A DNA stretch of 6,608 bases from Leucobacter sp. (GCA_031178565.1 JAPSIU010000156.1:1-6608); one strand, 5' to 3'. Positions 1 through 6,584 are shown, counted from the stretch's first letter. Numbers and translations: made by a program. Notes: generated by a model from the letters alone, not told the origin.

Positions 1-552
1 GACGACCTTGGTGGCGTCGGAGTCCACGCCGGGCGCGTCCGGGTCGGCGACGAAGTACACGACGTCGTAGCGCGAGAAGTCGACGTGCCGGTCGGCGGCG
101 GCGAGCGCGTCGCGCAGGTAGGCGGCGCGGTGCTCGGGGGTCCAGTCGCGCCGTATGGCGTACGCGGTGGACGCCCTGGGCATGCGGAGCCACTGGTTCA
201 GTGGATGCGGGCGCAGGGTGAACCTGCCGTAGGAGGCCTGGCGGAAGTAGTCGCTGGTGGCCGGGAAGTGGTCGGCGGTGAGCTGGGCGGGGGTGGACAT
301 CGGGGCCCAGTCCGGGAAGGACAGGAAGATCATCACCGCGTCGAGGGTGCGGGCCGGGCGCGGATAGGCGGCGTTCCAGGTGTCCAGGCCCTCGGAGTGG
401 TGGACGTCGGTGCGCTTCAGGGCGCAGGGGAGGGACGTGAAGGGTTCGGCGACCGACGGGCCGGTGATCAGGGAGGTCGCCGCGAGCGCCGAGAGGGTGG
501 TGAACACGGCCGCGGTGCTGCGCAGTCGGGGGCGCGAGAGCTTTCGCGGCAC
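1..552 (-). CDS. Secreted M6-type metalloprotease-like protein, N-terminal part (3' end outside window)
   Basis: Only the first 184 codons are present; the frame is still open at base 1. The start is GTG at 552-550, chosen because GGAGG (562-558) sits 5 nt upstream and the residues that follow form a textbook signal peptide. That peptide has a basic n-region with five Arg/Lys in the first 11 residues, a hydrophobic stretch at about 13-31, and a probable signal peptidase I site after Ser33-Val34-Ala35. The mature part carries TLDAVMIFLSFPDW (69-82), then TSDYFRQASYGRFTLRPHPL (99-118) and YDVVYFVADPDAPG (162-175). Together these resemble the start of the M6 (immune inhibitor A-like) metalloprotease domain of secreted Streptomyces proteins. 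The HExxH zinc site expected in such proteins would lie beyond the window edge, so catalytic competence cannot be judged. The gene runs in the same direction as the UPF0182 gene, 217 bp downstream of it, with a strong hairpin between, so it is probably transcribed separately. The M6 assignment is from remembered family appearance. Confidence 0.72.
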   Translation of the reverse strand, partial: MPRKLSRPRLRSTAAVFTTLSALAATSLITGPSVAEPFTSLPCALKRTDVHHSEGLDTWNAAYPRPARTLDAVMIFLSFPDWAPMSTPAQLTADHFPATSDYFRQASYGRFTLRPHPLNQWLRMPRASTAYAIRRDWTPEHRAAYLRDALAAADRHVDFSRYDVVYFVADPDAPGVDSDATKVV

Positions 553-557
553 GGAGA

Positions 558-562
558 CCTCC
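558..562 (-). promoter_or_regulatory. Shine-Dalgarno site of the M6-like gene
   Basis: GGAGG on the minus strand, 5 nt before the GTG at 552. It decides the start over the upstream in-frame GTG at 582-580, which would add a non-signal-like N-terminal extension. Confidence 0.7.
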
Positions 563-630
563 GGGAGCGGTTCACGGGACACCGCACCCAGACTGTGATG
601 TTTTGTTGCACTACGCCCCGTTTTTCTGCG

Positions 631-655
631 CCGGACGGGCTTCGATCCCGTCCGG
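631..655. repeat. 9-bp inverted repeat upstream of the M6-like gene
   Basis: CCGGACGGG (631-639) is exactly complementary to CCCGTCCGG (647-655), with a 7-nt loop CTTCGAT. There is no T-run after it in the plus direction. In the minus direction the stem is followed by GCGCAGAAAAACGGGG, which is A-rich rather than U-rich. It could be a second terminator stem behind the UPF0182 gene, a leader structure of the M6-like gene, or a leftover from a lost plus-strand gene. Confidence 0.5.
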
Positions 656-711
656 AACCACTCTGAATGGATTTCAGCGCCAGTGCGTTCGCGCCTCATG
701 TGAGCGGCGGA

Positions 712-758
712 CGCAGCAGCGGGCCCGGAACGCATCGCGTTCCGGGCCCGCTGCTGCG
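712..758 (-). terminator. Strong hairpin terminator behind the UPF0182 gene
   Basis: Bases 712-733 are perfectly complementary to 737-758. This gives an uninterrupted 22-bp stem, almost all G-C in the middle, closed by a 3-nt loop (734-736). It begins 11 nt past the TAG stop of the UPF0182 gene (772-770), which is where an intrinsic terminator is expected. No U-tract follows on either strand. Actinobacterial terminators often lack one, so the call rests on position and stem strength. Confidence 0.75.
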
Positions 759-769
759 AGGGTGCTGCG

Positions 770-3700
770 CTACTCGCCCTGGAGCGCGGCCTCGAGCGCC
801 TCGCGCAGGCGCTCGTCCGCCTCGCCGTACGCCGCCCAGTCGCCGTCCTGCATCGCCTGGTCGCGATCCTCGATCGCCTGCTGCATATCGCGCAGCGCGG
901 CGTCGATGCCGGTGCCCGAGGATCCGCCCGGGGTGCCGTCGGCGGGAGGCTCGGCGTCACCGCCGTCGGCGGCAGCGTCGGGATCCAGGGACTCATCCGA
1001 GATCGGCACGTCTCCATCACCGGCGCTCGCACCGGAGTTCCCGCCGAAGAGGGAGTCGAGCGCGGCGTCGAGCGTGTCCTCGAAGGCGATCTGATCACCG
1101 AACGACACGAGCACCTTCTGCAGGATCGGGAAGCTCGTTCCCGACGACGCCTGCACGTACACCGGCTGCACGTAGAGCAGACCGCCGCCCACGGGGAGGG
1201 TCAGCAGATTGCCGCTGATGACCTGGCTCTCCCCCTGGCGCAGGATGTTCAGCAGTCGTGAGACCTCGGAGTCGGTGGTGAAGCTGTTCTGCACCTGGCC
1301 GGGGCCCGGAATCGGATCGCCCTTCGGGAGGGTGAGCAGCTTCAGCGTGCCGTAGTCCCCGGAGACCTCGCCGTCCTGCGATCCGGCGTTCGAGTTCGCC
1401 GCGAGATACCCCGTCAGGATGTCCCGGGATCCCTCGCCCTGCTGATCAGGGATGTAGGTCGAGTAGATCGAGTAGTTCGGCTCCGCGTCGGCGCCGGCCG
1501 CGAGCGTCAGGTAGTAGGGCGGCTGCGCGAGCGCCTGCGCGTTTGCGCCCGAGCCTGATACCGGGTCGTCGGGAGTGCGCCACCGGTCCTCGGAGGAGTA
1601 GAAGGCGTCGGGGTCGGTGACGTGGTACTCGCCGAGCATCGCGCGCTGCACCTTGAAGAGGTCGCTCGGGTAGCGCACGTGGCTGAGCAGGTCGCCGCTC
1701 ATCTCCGAGACGTCGTTCAGCGTTCCGGGGAACACCTTGCCCCAGGACTTGAGCAGGGGGTCCTCGGTGTCCCAGGCGTACAGCTCGACCGAGCCGTCGT
1801 ACGCGTCCACGACCGCCTTCACCGAGTTCCGGATGTAGTTGACCGGTTTCGCCAGCGGATCGCGCGTCTCGTTGTCCGCGTCGACCGTGAGCCCGTTCAT
1901 GTCCGAGATCTCCGAGTAGGGGTAGTCGGCCGAGGTCGTGTACCCGTCGACGATCCAGACGAGTCGCTCATCCACGACCGAGGCGTAGGGGGCCTTGTCC
2001 ATGGTGAGGTACGGGGCGACCTTCTGCACCCGCTCGACCGGGTTGCGGTCGTAGAGGATCTGAGATCCGTCCACGACGGCGCCGGAGAGCAGCACCTCCA
2101 TGTCCTGGAATTTGAGCGCGTAGATGAGCTTCGTGAAGAGGTTGTCGAGCCTCGGCCCGCCGTCGCCGGCGAACGTCGTGAGGTTCTGCCGCGAGCCGCC
2201 GGATTCGTCCGCGACCTCCTCCGTCGGCTGTTCGGCGGCCTCTCCGCCCTCCTCCGGCACGGCCGGCTCCGCGCCGGCCTCGTCCTCGGCGGAGGCCTCC
2301 GCGGCGCTCTCCGCATCCGCGGGGAAGTCGAGCTCGATCGCCCGATCCCGCTCGCCGCCGACGATGGAGTACTCGGGAGAATTCATGCCGAAGTAGACGC
2401 GCGGTTCGAACTTGCCGAGCTTGCCGCTCGTCGGGATCCCGTTCTCGAGGAACACCGGCTCGCCGCCGGGCGAGCGCTGGTTGCCGTACGCCGCGACCAG
2501 GCCGTAGCCGTGGGTGTACACCAGTGTCCGGTTGTACCAGCTCGTCTGGTCGCTGATGTCGATGTCGCGGACGGCGGAGACCGTGTCCTCCACCTGACCG
2601 TCGATCTCGTAGCGGTCGACGCTCAGAGGGTCGGGGAACCGGTAGTACTGACGGATCTGCTCGAGCTGAGCGAAGGTCGACGAGACGACCTCGGGATCGA
2701 TGATCCGGATGTTGGCGGTGGTGACCGCGTCGTTGCGCAGCGCACCGGGTTCCGCGTCCGTGACGGCGTCGTAGCGTTCGACCTCGACGTCGTCGATCCC
2801 GTACGCGGTCCGGGTCGCCTCGATGTTGCGCTGGATGTACTCGGACTCCAGGCTCCTCTCATCGGGTCGCACCTGGAACTGCTGGACCGCCCAGGGATAC
2901 CCCATCCCGAGCACGATGCTGGAGACGAGGAACAGGGCCGTGCCGATGACGGGAAGACGCCACTTGCCCGTGAACGCCGTCACGAGGAACAGCACGGCGA
3001 CGATGACCGCGATCCCCGCGAGGATCTGCTTGCCCGGGATCACCGCGTGCACGTCCTGGAACAGTGCGCCGGTGCGCAGCCCCTCCGTGCCCGTGAGCTC
3101 GCGGTACTGATCGAGCCACAGGCTCACCGCCTGCAGCGCGAGATAGAGCGTCGCGAGGATCGCGGCCTGGATGCGCGTGGCCTTCGAGACTCGGACGTCT
3201 CGTCCGGAGAAGGCGATCCCTCCGTAGAGGTAGCTCGTCGCCACGCCGGCGATGAGTGCGAGCAGCGTGATCGCGGAGGCGAACCCGACGATGCCCTGCA
3301 GCAGCGGAAGGTCGAACAGGTAGAACGAGATGTCGAGCCCGAACTGGGGATCCTTCTCCCCTGTTCCCTCGCGATTGAGCCAGAGCAGAACGCTCTGCCA
3401 CTGGGCCGCGGTGCTGAAACCGCCGAAGAGGCCGATGAGGGCAGGCAGCGCCCACTTCACGAGCCGGCGCAGCGGCTCGAACAACTCCTGGTACCGATCG
3501 AGCTGCGCGGTGAGCCTCGCATAGACCGGGCGCTTGCGATAGGCGATATCGATCGCGAGGAAGACGGGCACGGCCAACCCAAAGAAGCCGATGAGGAACA
3601 TGGTTCCCGCGGCGAGCCACTGGGTCGTCAGCACCGGAAGGTACCCGATCTGGCGATACCACAGCACCTCCGCCATCACGGCGGCGACGGCGAGGAAACC

Positions 3701-3793
3701 GAGTATCAGGAGCACCACCAGCATGACGGTGATCGCGAGCGGTGAGAGTCGGCGCTGACGGGCGGCCGGAGCGTTGGCGTTCTGGTCGGTCAC
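770..3793 (-). CDS. UPF0182 family membrane protein
   Basis: A complete 1007-residue protein of the UPF0182 family (PF03699), a usual length for the family. The biochemical function is unknown. Seven hydrophobic segments lie at about 19-45, 60-84, 114-130, 162-190, 208-227, 257-275 and 280-302. They are followed by a long C-terminal part predicted to be extracytoplasmic. Family-typical stretches include ILYDRNPVERVQKVAPYL (579-596), WIVDGYTTS (613-621), YIRNSVKAVVDAYDG (653-667) and HVRYPSDLFKVQ (705-716). A low-complexity acidic insert occupies about 491-536. A second Asp/Gly/Pro-rich linker (about 917-963) leads to a charged C-terminal helix (965-1004) containing DGDWAAYGEADERL, also usual in the family. 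The start is GTG at 3793-3791; an in-frame TAA lies just upstream (3802-3800), so no longer form is possible. The Shine-Dalgarno site is weak: AGGA (3809-3806) is 12 nt away. The gene follows the PDZ protease gene in the same direction after 112 bp, a pairing also seen in mycobacteria. Confidence 0.95.
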   Translation of the reverse strand: MTDQNANAPAARQRRLSPLAITVMLVVLLILGFLAVAAVMAEVLWYRQIGYLPVLTTQWLAAGTMFLIGFFGLAVPVFLAIDIAYRKRPVYARLTAQLDRYQELFEPLRRLVKWALPALIGLFGGFSTAAQWQSVLLWLNREGTGEKDPQFGLDISFYLFDLPLLQGIVGFASAITLLALIAGVATSYLYGGIAFSGRDVRVSKATRIQAAILATLYLALQAVSLWLDQYRELTGTEGLRTGALFQDVHAVIPGKQILAGIAVIVAVLFLVTAFTGKWRLPVIGTALFLVSSIVLGMGYPWAVQQFQVRPDERSLESEYIQRNIEATRTAYGIDDVEVERYDAVTDAEPGALRNDAVTTANIRIIDPEVVSSTFAQLEQIRQYYRFPDPLSVDRYEIDGQVEDTVSAVRDIDISDQTSWYNRTLVYTHGYGLVAAYGNQRSPGGEPVFLENGIPTSGKLGKFEPRVYFGMNSPEYSIVGGERDRAIELDFPADAESAAEASAEDEAGAEPAVPEEGGEAAEQPTEEVADESGGSRQNLTTFAGDGGPRLDNLFTKLIYALKFQDMEVLLSGAVVDGSQILYDRNPVERVQKVAPYLTMDKAPYASVVDERLVWIVDGYTTSADYPYSEISDMNGLTVDADNETRDPLAKPVNYIRNSVKAVVDAYDGSVELYAWDTEDPLLKSWGKVFPGTLNDVSEMSGDLLSHVRYPSDLFKVQRAMLGEYHVTDPDAFYSSEDRWRTPDDPVSGSGANAQALAQPPYYLTLAAGADAEPNYSIYSTYIPDQQGEGSRDILTGYLAANSNAGSQDGEVSGDYGTLKLLTLPKGDPIPGPGQVQNSFTTDSEVSRLLNILRQGESQVISGNLLTLPVGGGLLYVQPVYVQASSGTSFPILQKVLVSFGDQIAFEDTLDAALDSLFGGNSGASAGDGDVPISDESLDPDAAADGGDAEPPADGTPGGSSGTGIDAALRDMQQAIEDRDQAMQDGDWAAYGEADERLREALEAALQGE

Positions 3794-3905
3794 GTCTCTT
3801 TACTTTCCTGTCCAGAGTGCACACTGTTGTGCCGGGCGGGTTCTTCCAACCACCCTATCGGGCGCCGCTGACAATGAGCGGCGCGGGAACGCTCGCCGCG
3901 CTCGG
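3794..3905. other. Intergenic region between the PDZ protease gene and the UPF0182 gene
   Basis: A 112-bp non-coding gap between two minus-strand genes. It holds the hairpin at 3862-3884. Just after that on the minus strand is TAGGGT (3857-3852), a TAnnnT-type -10 candidate for the UPF0182 gene about 60 nt before its GTG. No matching -35 hexamer is found at 16-18 bp, so the promoter is only a suggestion. Confidence 0.4.
3862..3884 (-). terminator. Hairpin between the PDZ protease gene and the UPF0182 gene
   Basis: GCGCCGCT (3862-3869) is perfectly complementary to AGCGGCGC (3877-3884), giving an 8-bp G-C rich stem with a 7-nt loop. It begins 21 nt past the TAG stop of the PDZ protease gene (3908-3906). 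No U-run follows on the minus strand. It may be a terminator or a partial one that lowers read-through into the UPF0182 gene. Confidence 0.5.
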
Positions 3906-4988
3906 CTATCCGACGTCGCAGCGCTCGACTCCGGCGGGCTCGCGCCCCTCCGCCGCCGTCTCCACCGCGGCGATCGCCTCCTCGAGCGTCGCGACCGGCG
4001 CGATCGTCAGCCCCGGCGGGATCCGCTCGGGAATGTCGCCGCAGTTCTCCAGAGGCATGAGGAACAACTCGCTGCCGGCGCGCGAGGCCGCCCACATCTT
4101 CTGCGTCAGCCCGCCGATTCCGCCGACCGCACCCGCGTCCGTCACGGTGCCGGTGCCGCTCACCGCGAGTCCGTCGAGCAGCTCGCCCGGAGTCAGCTCG
4201 TCGTAGATCGCCAACGCGAAGACCATCCCGGCGCTCGGTCCCCCGATGCGCGACAGACTGATGTCCACCTCGGCCGGAAGCTCGTACTCGGACGACACCA
4301 TGGCTCCGAGCAGCGGCTCGCCGCCGCCCTCGGGGATGGCCGGGGTCACCGCGACCTCCAGAGTCTCTCCGCCGCGCTCGATCCCGATCCGGAGCGGCGC
4401 GCCCTCCCCCGCCGAGACGATGAGCTCTCGCAGCGCGGTGAAGTCCGACGCCTCCCGGCCGTCCACCGAGCGGAGGACATCCCCCTCCTGCAGGACGCCC
4501 TCGGCGGGCCCGCCCTCCGACACCCCCGCGACGCGCAGATCGACCTCCACGGGTTCCCCGAGCGCGCGGAACGCCGCGGCGGCCGACTGCATCTGGGAGC
4601 TGTCCATCAGCACCGCGTTCGCCTCTTCGCGGTCCTTCTGGGTGCTCCCCTCGGGGAAGAACTCCGCCGTCGGGGCGATCCGCTGCGAGGGATCGAGGAG
4701 CGCGGGCAGCAGCGAGAGCCAGTTCGCGGGGTCGTCCGGGCTTCCGACGAGCGAGACCGTGAGCAGATTCAGCTCCCCCGAGGTCGGAAACGTCTCGGCG
4801 TCGGAGATGCTGATGACCGGCACGGTCTCGCCCTCGATCTCCACGTCGCCCAGCGTGTCCACGACGGGTCCCGGCCGCTCCACGACGAAGGGGGCCGGGA
4901 TGATCGCGGCGAGCAGCACGAGGCACGCCGCGACGGCCGTGCCGAGCATCGCCCGCATCTTCCGACGCTCCCGCTCGTACTCGTTCAC
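3906..4988 (-). CDS. Membrane-anchored PDZ-domain, Lon-type serine protease (YlbL family)
   Basis: A complete 360-residue protein, close to the usual length of this family. A basic N-terminus (NEYERERRKMR) precedes one membrane anchor at about 14-32. The rest should lie outside the membrane. A PDZ-like domain spans about 150-217, with VLQEGDVLRSVDGREASDF (165-183) as its characteristic strand-loop. The C-terminal Lon S16 domain carries the nucleophile Ser252 in GGPSAGM (249-255) and the partner Lys297 in GGIGGLTQKMWAA (289-301), so the Ser-Lys dyad is intact. Cys316 and Cys357 could form an extracytoplasmic disulfide. The family includes Bacillus YlbL and mycobacterial Rv3194c; natural substrates in Actinobacteria are not known to me. 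The start is GTG at 4988-4986, set by an excellent Shine-Dalgarno site. The frame stays open for more than 1.5 kb upstream, but that part lies antisense to the zincin gene and is not protein-like. It is followed by the UPF0182 gene and divergent from the zincin gene. Confidence 0.94.
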   Translation of the reverse strand: MNEYERERRKMRAMLGTAVAACLVLLAAIIPAPFVVERPGPVVDTLGDVEIEGETVPVISISDAETFPTSGELNLLTVSLVGSPDDPANWLSLLPALLDPSQRIAPTAEFFPEGSTQKDREEANAVLMDSSQMQSAAAAFRALGEPVEVDLRVAGVSEGGPAEGVLQEGDVLRSVDGREASDFTALRELIVSAGEGAPLRIGIERGGETLEVAVTPAIPEGGGEPLLGAMVSSEYELPAEVDISLSRIGGPSAGMVFALAIYDELTPGELLDGLAVSGTGTVTDAGAVGGIGGLTQKMWAASRAGSELFLMPLENCGDIPERIPPGLTIAPVATLEEAIAAVETAAEGREPAGVERCDVG

Positions 4989-4994
4989 TGGGCT

Positions 4995-5000
4995 CCTCCT
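4995..5000 (-). promoter_or_regulatory. Shine-Dalgarno site of the PDZ protease gene
   Basis: A perfect AGGAGG on the minus strand, 6 nt before the GTG at 4988. It fixes the start inside a much longer open frame, and the membrane anchor begins about 14 residues later, as expected for this family. Confidence 0.88.
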
Positions 5001-5162
5001 CGTGTGCGGCGCCGGCCGGCTCGTGCCGCGGCGGGCAGCCTGCTCGGCGTCGACGCAGCGGACCGTTGCCGTTCGCAGTCGGCGCAATGGAAATCGCCGA
5101 GCGTCGGTCAATCTAGCAGGCGGATCTGATCCCGTTGCCGTAGCGTTGAAAACGAGCGATTG

Positions 5163-5167
5163 AGGAG
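5163..5167 (+). promoter_or_regulatory. Shine-Dalgarno site of the zincin gene
   Basis: AGGAG is 7 nt before the ATG at 5175. It argues against the in-frame TTG at 5160, which would place this site inside the coding region. Confidence 0.85.
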
Positions 5168-5174
5168 ATGCGAT

Positions 5175-6584
5175 ATGAGCGCGGACGAGCACGACGACTC
5201 CAGGGGCAACGGCCGGAACGGCGATTTCGAGGAACTGCAGCGGATCCTCCGCGACATGCTCTCGGGCGACGCCGCTCCAGACGCGTCGTTCGATCCCGAG
5301 CAGTTCGCCAAGGCCGCCGGGATCCCGGCGGATCCCGCGATGCTGCAGGGGCTCTTCAGCACGCTTCGCGGAGCGATGACGCGACCGAGCGAGGGGATCG
5401 ACTGGTCGGCGACCCGGCGCACCGCGATCGAGGTCGCCGGCGACGGCAGCGCACCCGGGGATCCCGCCCCGTCCCTGCGCGCCTTCCCCGTCGCGGCTCT
5501 CTGGCTCGACGAGGTCACCGAGCTCGGCCCCACGCCCGATGCCCCGCGCACCCTCACGCGCATCGAGTGGGTGCAGCAGTCGGTGGACACCTGGATCGGA
5601 TTCGCGGAGCCGGTCGCGGAGTCCATCACCCGCGCGCTCATGGAGGCGCTCCAGAGCCAGATGCCCGAGGAGCTGCGCGACGCGCTCCAGGGCGCCGCGC
5701 CGATGCTGCGGAGCGTCGGCGGTGCGCTGTTCGCGGTGCAGCTCGGCACGATCATCGGCAAGCTCTCGGGCGAGGTCGTCTCCGCCGGAGACATCGGGAT
5801 CCCGCTCCTCTCCGGCGAGGGCCGCGAGGGCGGCGCCCTGCTCCCGAGCGGCGTCGAGGCGTTCGCCGAGGGCCTCGACCAGGACGCGGAAGCCGTGACG
5901 CTGTACCTGGCGGTGCGCGAGCTCGCGCACGCGAGGCTCTTCCGGCACACGAAGTGGCTGCGGCTGCATCTGCTGACCGCGATCACCGATTACGCCCGCG
6001 GGATCCGCATCGACACCGACCGGATCGAGGATGTCGCGCGCGACATCGACCCGGCGCAGCCCGAGCAGATCCAGGAGCTGCTCTCGAACGGCGCGCTGAT
6101 CCCGCCGAAGACCGAGGCCCAGGAGGCCGCGCATGCGCGGCTCGAGACCATGCTGGCCCTCATCGAGGGCTGGGTCGACGTCGTGACGGCCGACGCGGCG
6201 AAGCGCATCCCGGGCGCCGACGCGATCGCCGAGATGGTGCGGAGGCGCCGCGCCACCGGCGGTCCGGCGGAGCACGCGTTCAGCGCGCTCGCCGGCCTCG
6301 AGCTGCGGCCGAGGCGCCTGCGCGAGGCGTCCTCCCTGTGGCGTCTCGTCGCCGAGCGGAGCGATGTCTCGACGCGGGACGGCCTGTGGGCGCATCCGGA
6401 TCTTCTGCCGACATCCGAGGAACTCGATCATCCGGCGCGGCTGCTCGAGCGCCTCGGTCGCGCGGGAGTCACCTCCGACACCGAGGCCGACGAGTTCGAG
6501 GCCGCGCTCGCGCAACTGCTCGACGGCGAACTGCCGCCGCACGACGCGGGGAACGATACGGACGGCTCCGACCGGAAGGAATAG
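5175..6584 (+). CDS. DUF2342 / zincin-like family protein (putative zinc-dependent metalloprotease)
   Basis: A complete 469-residue protein resembling the actinobacterial DUF2342 (Zincin_2) family, whose mycobacterial member is Rv3195. There is no signal peptide or membrane segment, so it is probably cytosolic. The acidic, polar N-terminus precedes a helix (FEELQRILRDMLSG, 18-31). The core contains IDWSATRRTAIEVA (75-88), a Gly/Ala-rich helical stretch (about 170-196) and GDIGIPLL (205-212). Next comes the region expected to hold the active site, VRELAHARLFRHTKWLR (247-263), with EGWVDVV (331-337) as the likely downstream acidic motif. The first histidine of a standard HExxH is Arg248 here, so activity cannot be assumed. 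The C-terminus (about 345-450) is typical of the family, including LWAHPDLLPTSEELD (404-418). Its last 15 or so residues are acidic and unstructured-looking. The start ATG at 5175 is chosen over TTG at 5160 for its Shine-Dalgarno site. It is transcribed away from the PDZ protease gene. A sister branch of this family is associated with F420 biosynthesis; I see no F420 genes here. Confidence 0.9.
   Translation: MSADEHDDSRGNGRNGDFEELQRILRDMLSGDAAPDASFDPEQFAKAAGIPADPAMLQGLFSTLRGAMTRPSEGIDWSATRRTAIEVAGDGSAPGDPAPSLRAFPVAALWLDEVTELGPTPDAPRTLTRIEWVQQSVDTWIGFAEPVAESITRALMEALQSQMPEELRDALQGAAPMLRSVGGALFAVQLGTIIGKLSGEVVSAGDIGIPLLSGEGREGGALLPSGVEAFAEGLDQDAEAVTLYLAVRELAHARLFRHTKWLRLHLLTAITDYARGIRIDTDRIEDVARDIDPAQPEQIQELLSNGALIPPKTEAQEAAHARLETMLALIEGWVDVVTADAAKRIPGADAIAEMVRRRRATGGPAEHAFSALAGLELRPRRLREASSLWRLVAERSDVSTRDGLWAHPDLLPTSEELDHPARLLERLGRAGVTSDTEADEFEAALAQLLDGELPPHDAGNDTDGSDRKE

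Larger units (their letters stand above)
553..769. other. Intergenic region between the UPF0182 gene and the M6-like gene
   Basis: This 217-bp stretch holds no credible gene; the open frames crossing it are by-products of the high GC content. It contains the terminator-like hairpin at 712-758, a second hairpin at 631-655, and an AT-richer patch at about 592-627 that includes TTTTGTTG and TTTTT on the plus strand. That patch lies 40-75 bp upstream of the M6-like start, where its promoter would be expected, but no convincing -10/-35 pair could be named. Confidence 0.6.
4989..5174. promoter_or_regulatory. Divergent intergenic region with the presumed promoters of the PDZ protease and zincin genes
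   Basis: Of these 186 bp, the half near the PDZ protease gene is very GC-rich (about 5003-5035) and the half near the zincin gene is AT-richer (about 5085-5165). Weak candidates are TTGACC (5111-5106, minus) as a -35 for the PDZ protease gene, but with only ATTGCG or CATTGC at -10 distance. For the zincin gene there is TAGCGT (5141-5146, plus), a TAnnnT-type -10 without a matching -35. Position and divergence make promoters here near certain; the exact boxes are not. Confidence 0.4.

Noticed and set aside
569..660. tRNA-like ending: TTCGATCCC followed by a CCA at 658-660, with GGTTC/GAACC pairing at 569-573 and 655-659
   Set aside because: The loop is CTTCGAT, shifted from the TTCRANN of a true T-arm. 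The acceptor pairing is only 5 bp, and no D-arm or anticodon arm can be drawn. It was considered as a tRNA-derived attachment site but there is no integrase or second copy.
85..1218. Several plus-strand open frames across the left end
   Set aside because: They overlap the signal-peptide gene and the UPF0182 3' end in antisense and have repetitive Gly/Arg or Ser/Ala composition.
1622..3745. A 707-codon plus-strand open frame antisense to the UPF0182 gene
   Set aside because: It lies wholly inside a recognised gene. The translation is rich in Arg, Val, Asp, Glu and His with no domain pattern, the usual effect of high GC on the opposite strand.
5083..5111. TTGACC as a complete minus-strand sigma-70-type promoter for the PDZ protease gene
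   Set aside because: The hexamer fits a -35, but the sequence at 16-18 bp spacing does not resemble TAnnnT, so it is mentioned only as a weak candidate.
3774..5129. A 451-codon plus-strand open frame over the PDZ protease gene
   Set aside because: Its translation is Arg-rich without recognisable motifs, whereas the minus strand encodes a clear PDZ/Lon protein with catalytic residues.
5160..5174. TTG at 5160 as the start of the zincin gene
   Set aside because: The good Shine-Dalgarno site AGGAG (5163-5167) would fall inside the coding region, and the ATG at 5175 is ideally spaced from it.
4989..6542. Upstream extension of the PDZ protease frame to 878 codons
   Set aside because: The extra part is antisense to the zincin gene, has a low-complexity Arg/Gly/Leu/Asp-rich composition, and would bury a perfect AGGAGG and the membrane anchor deep inside the protein.
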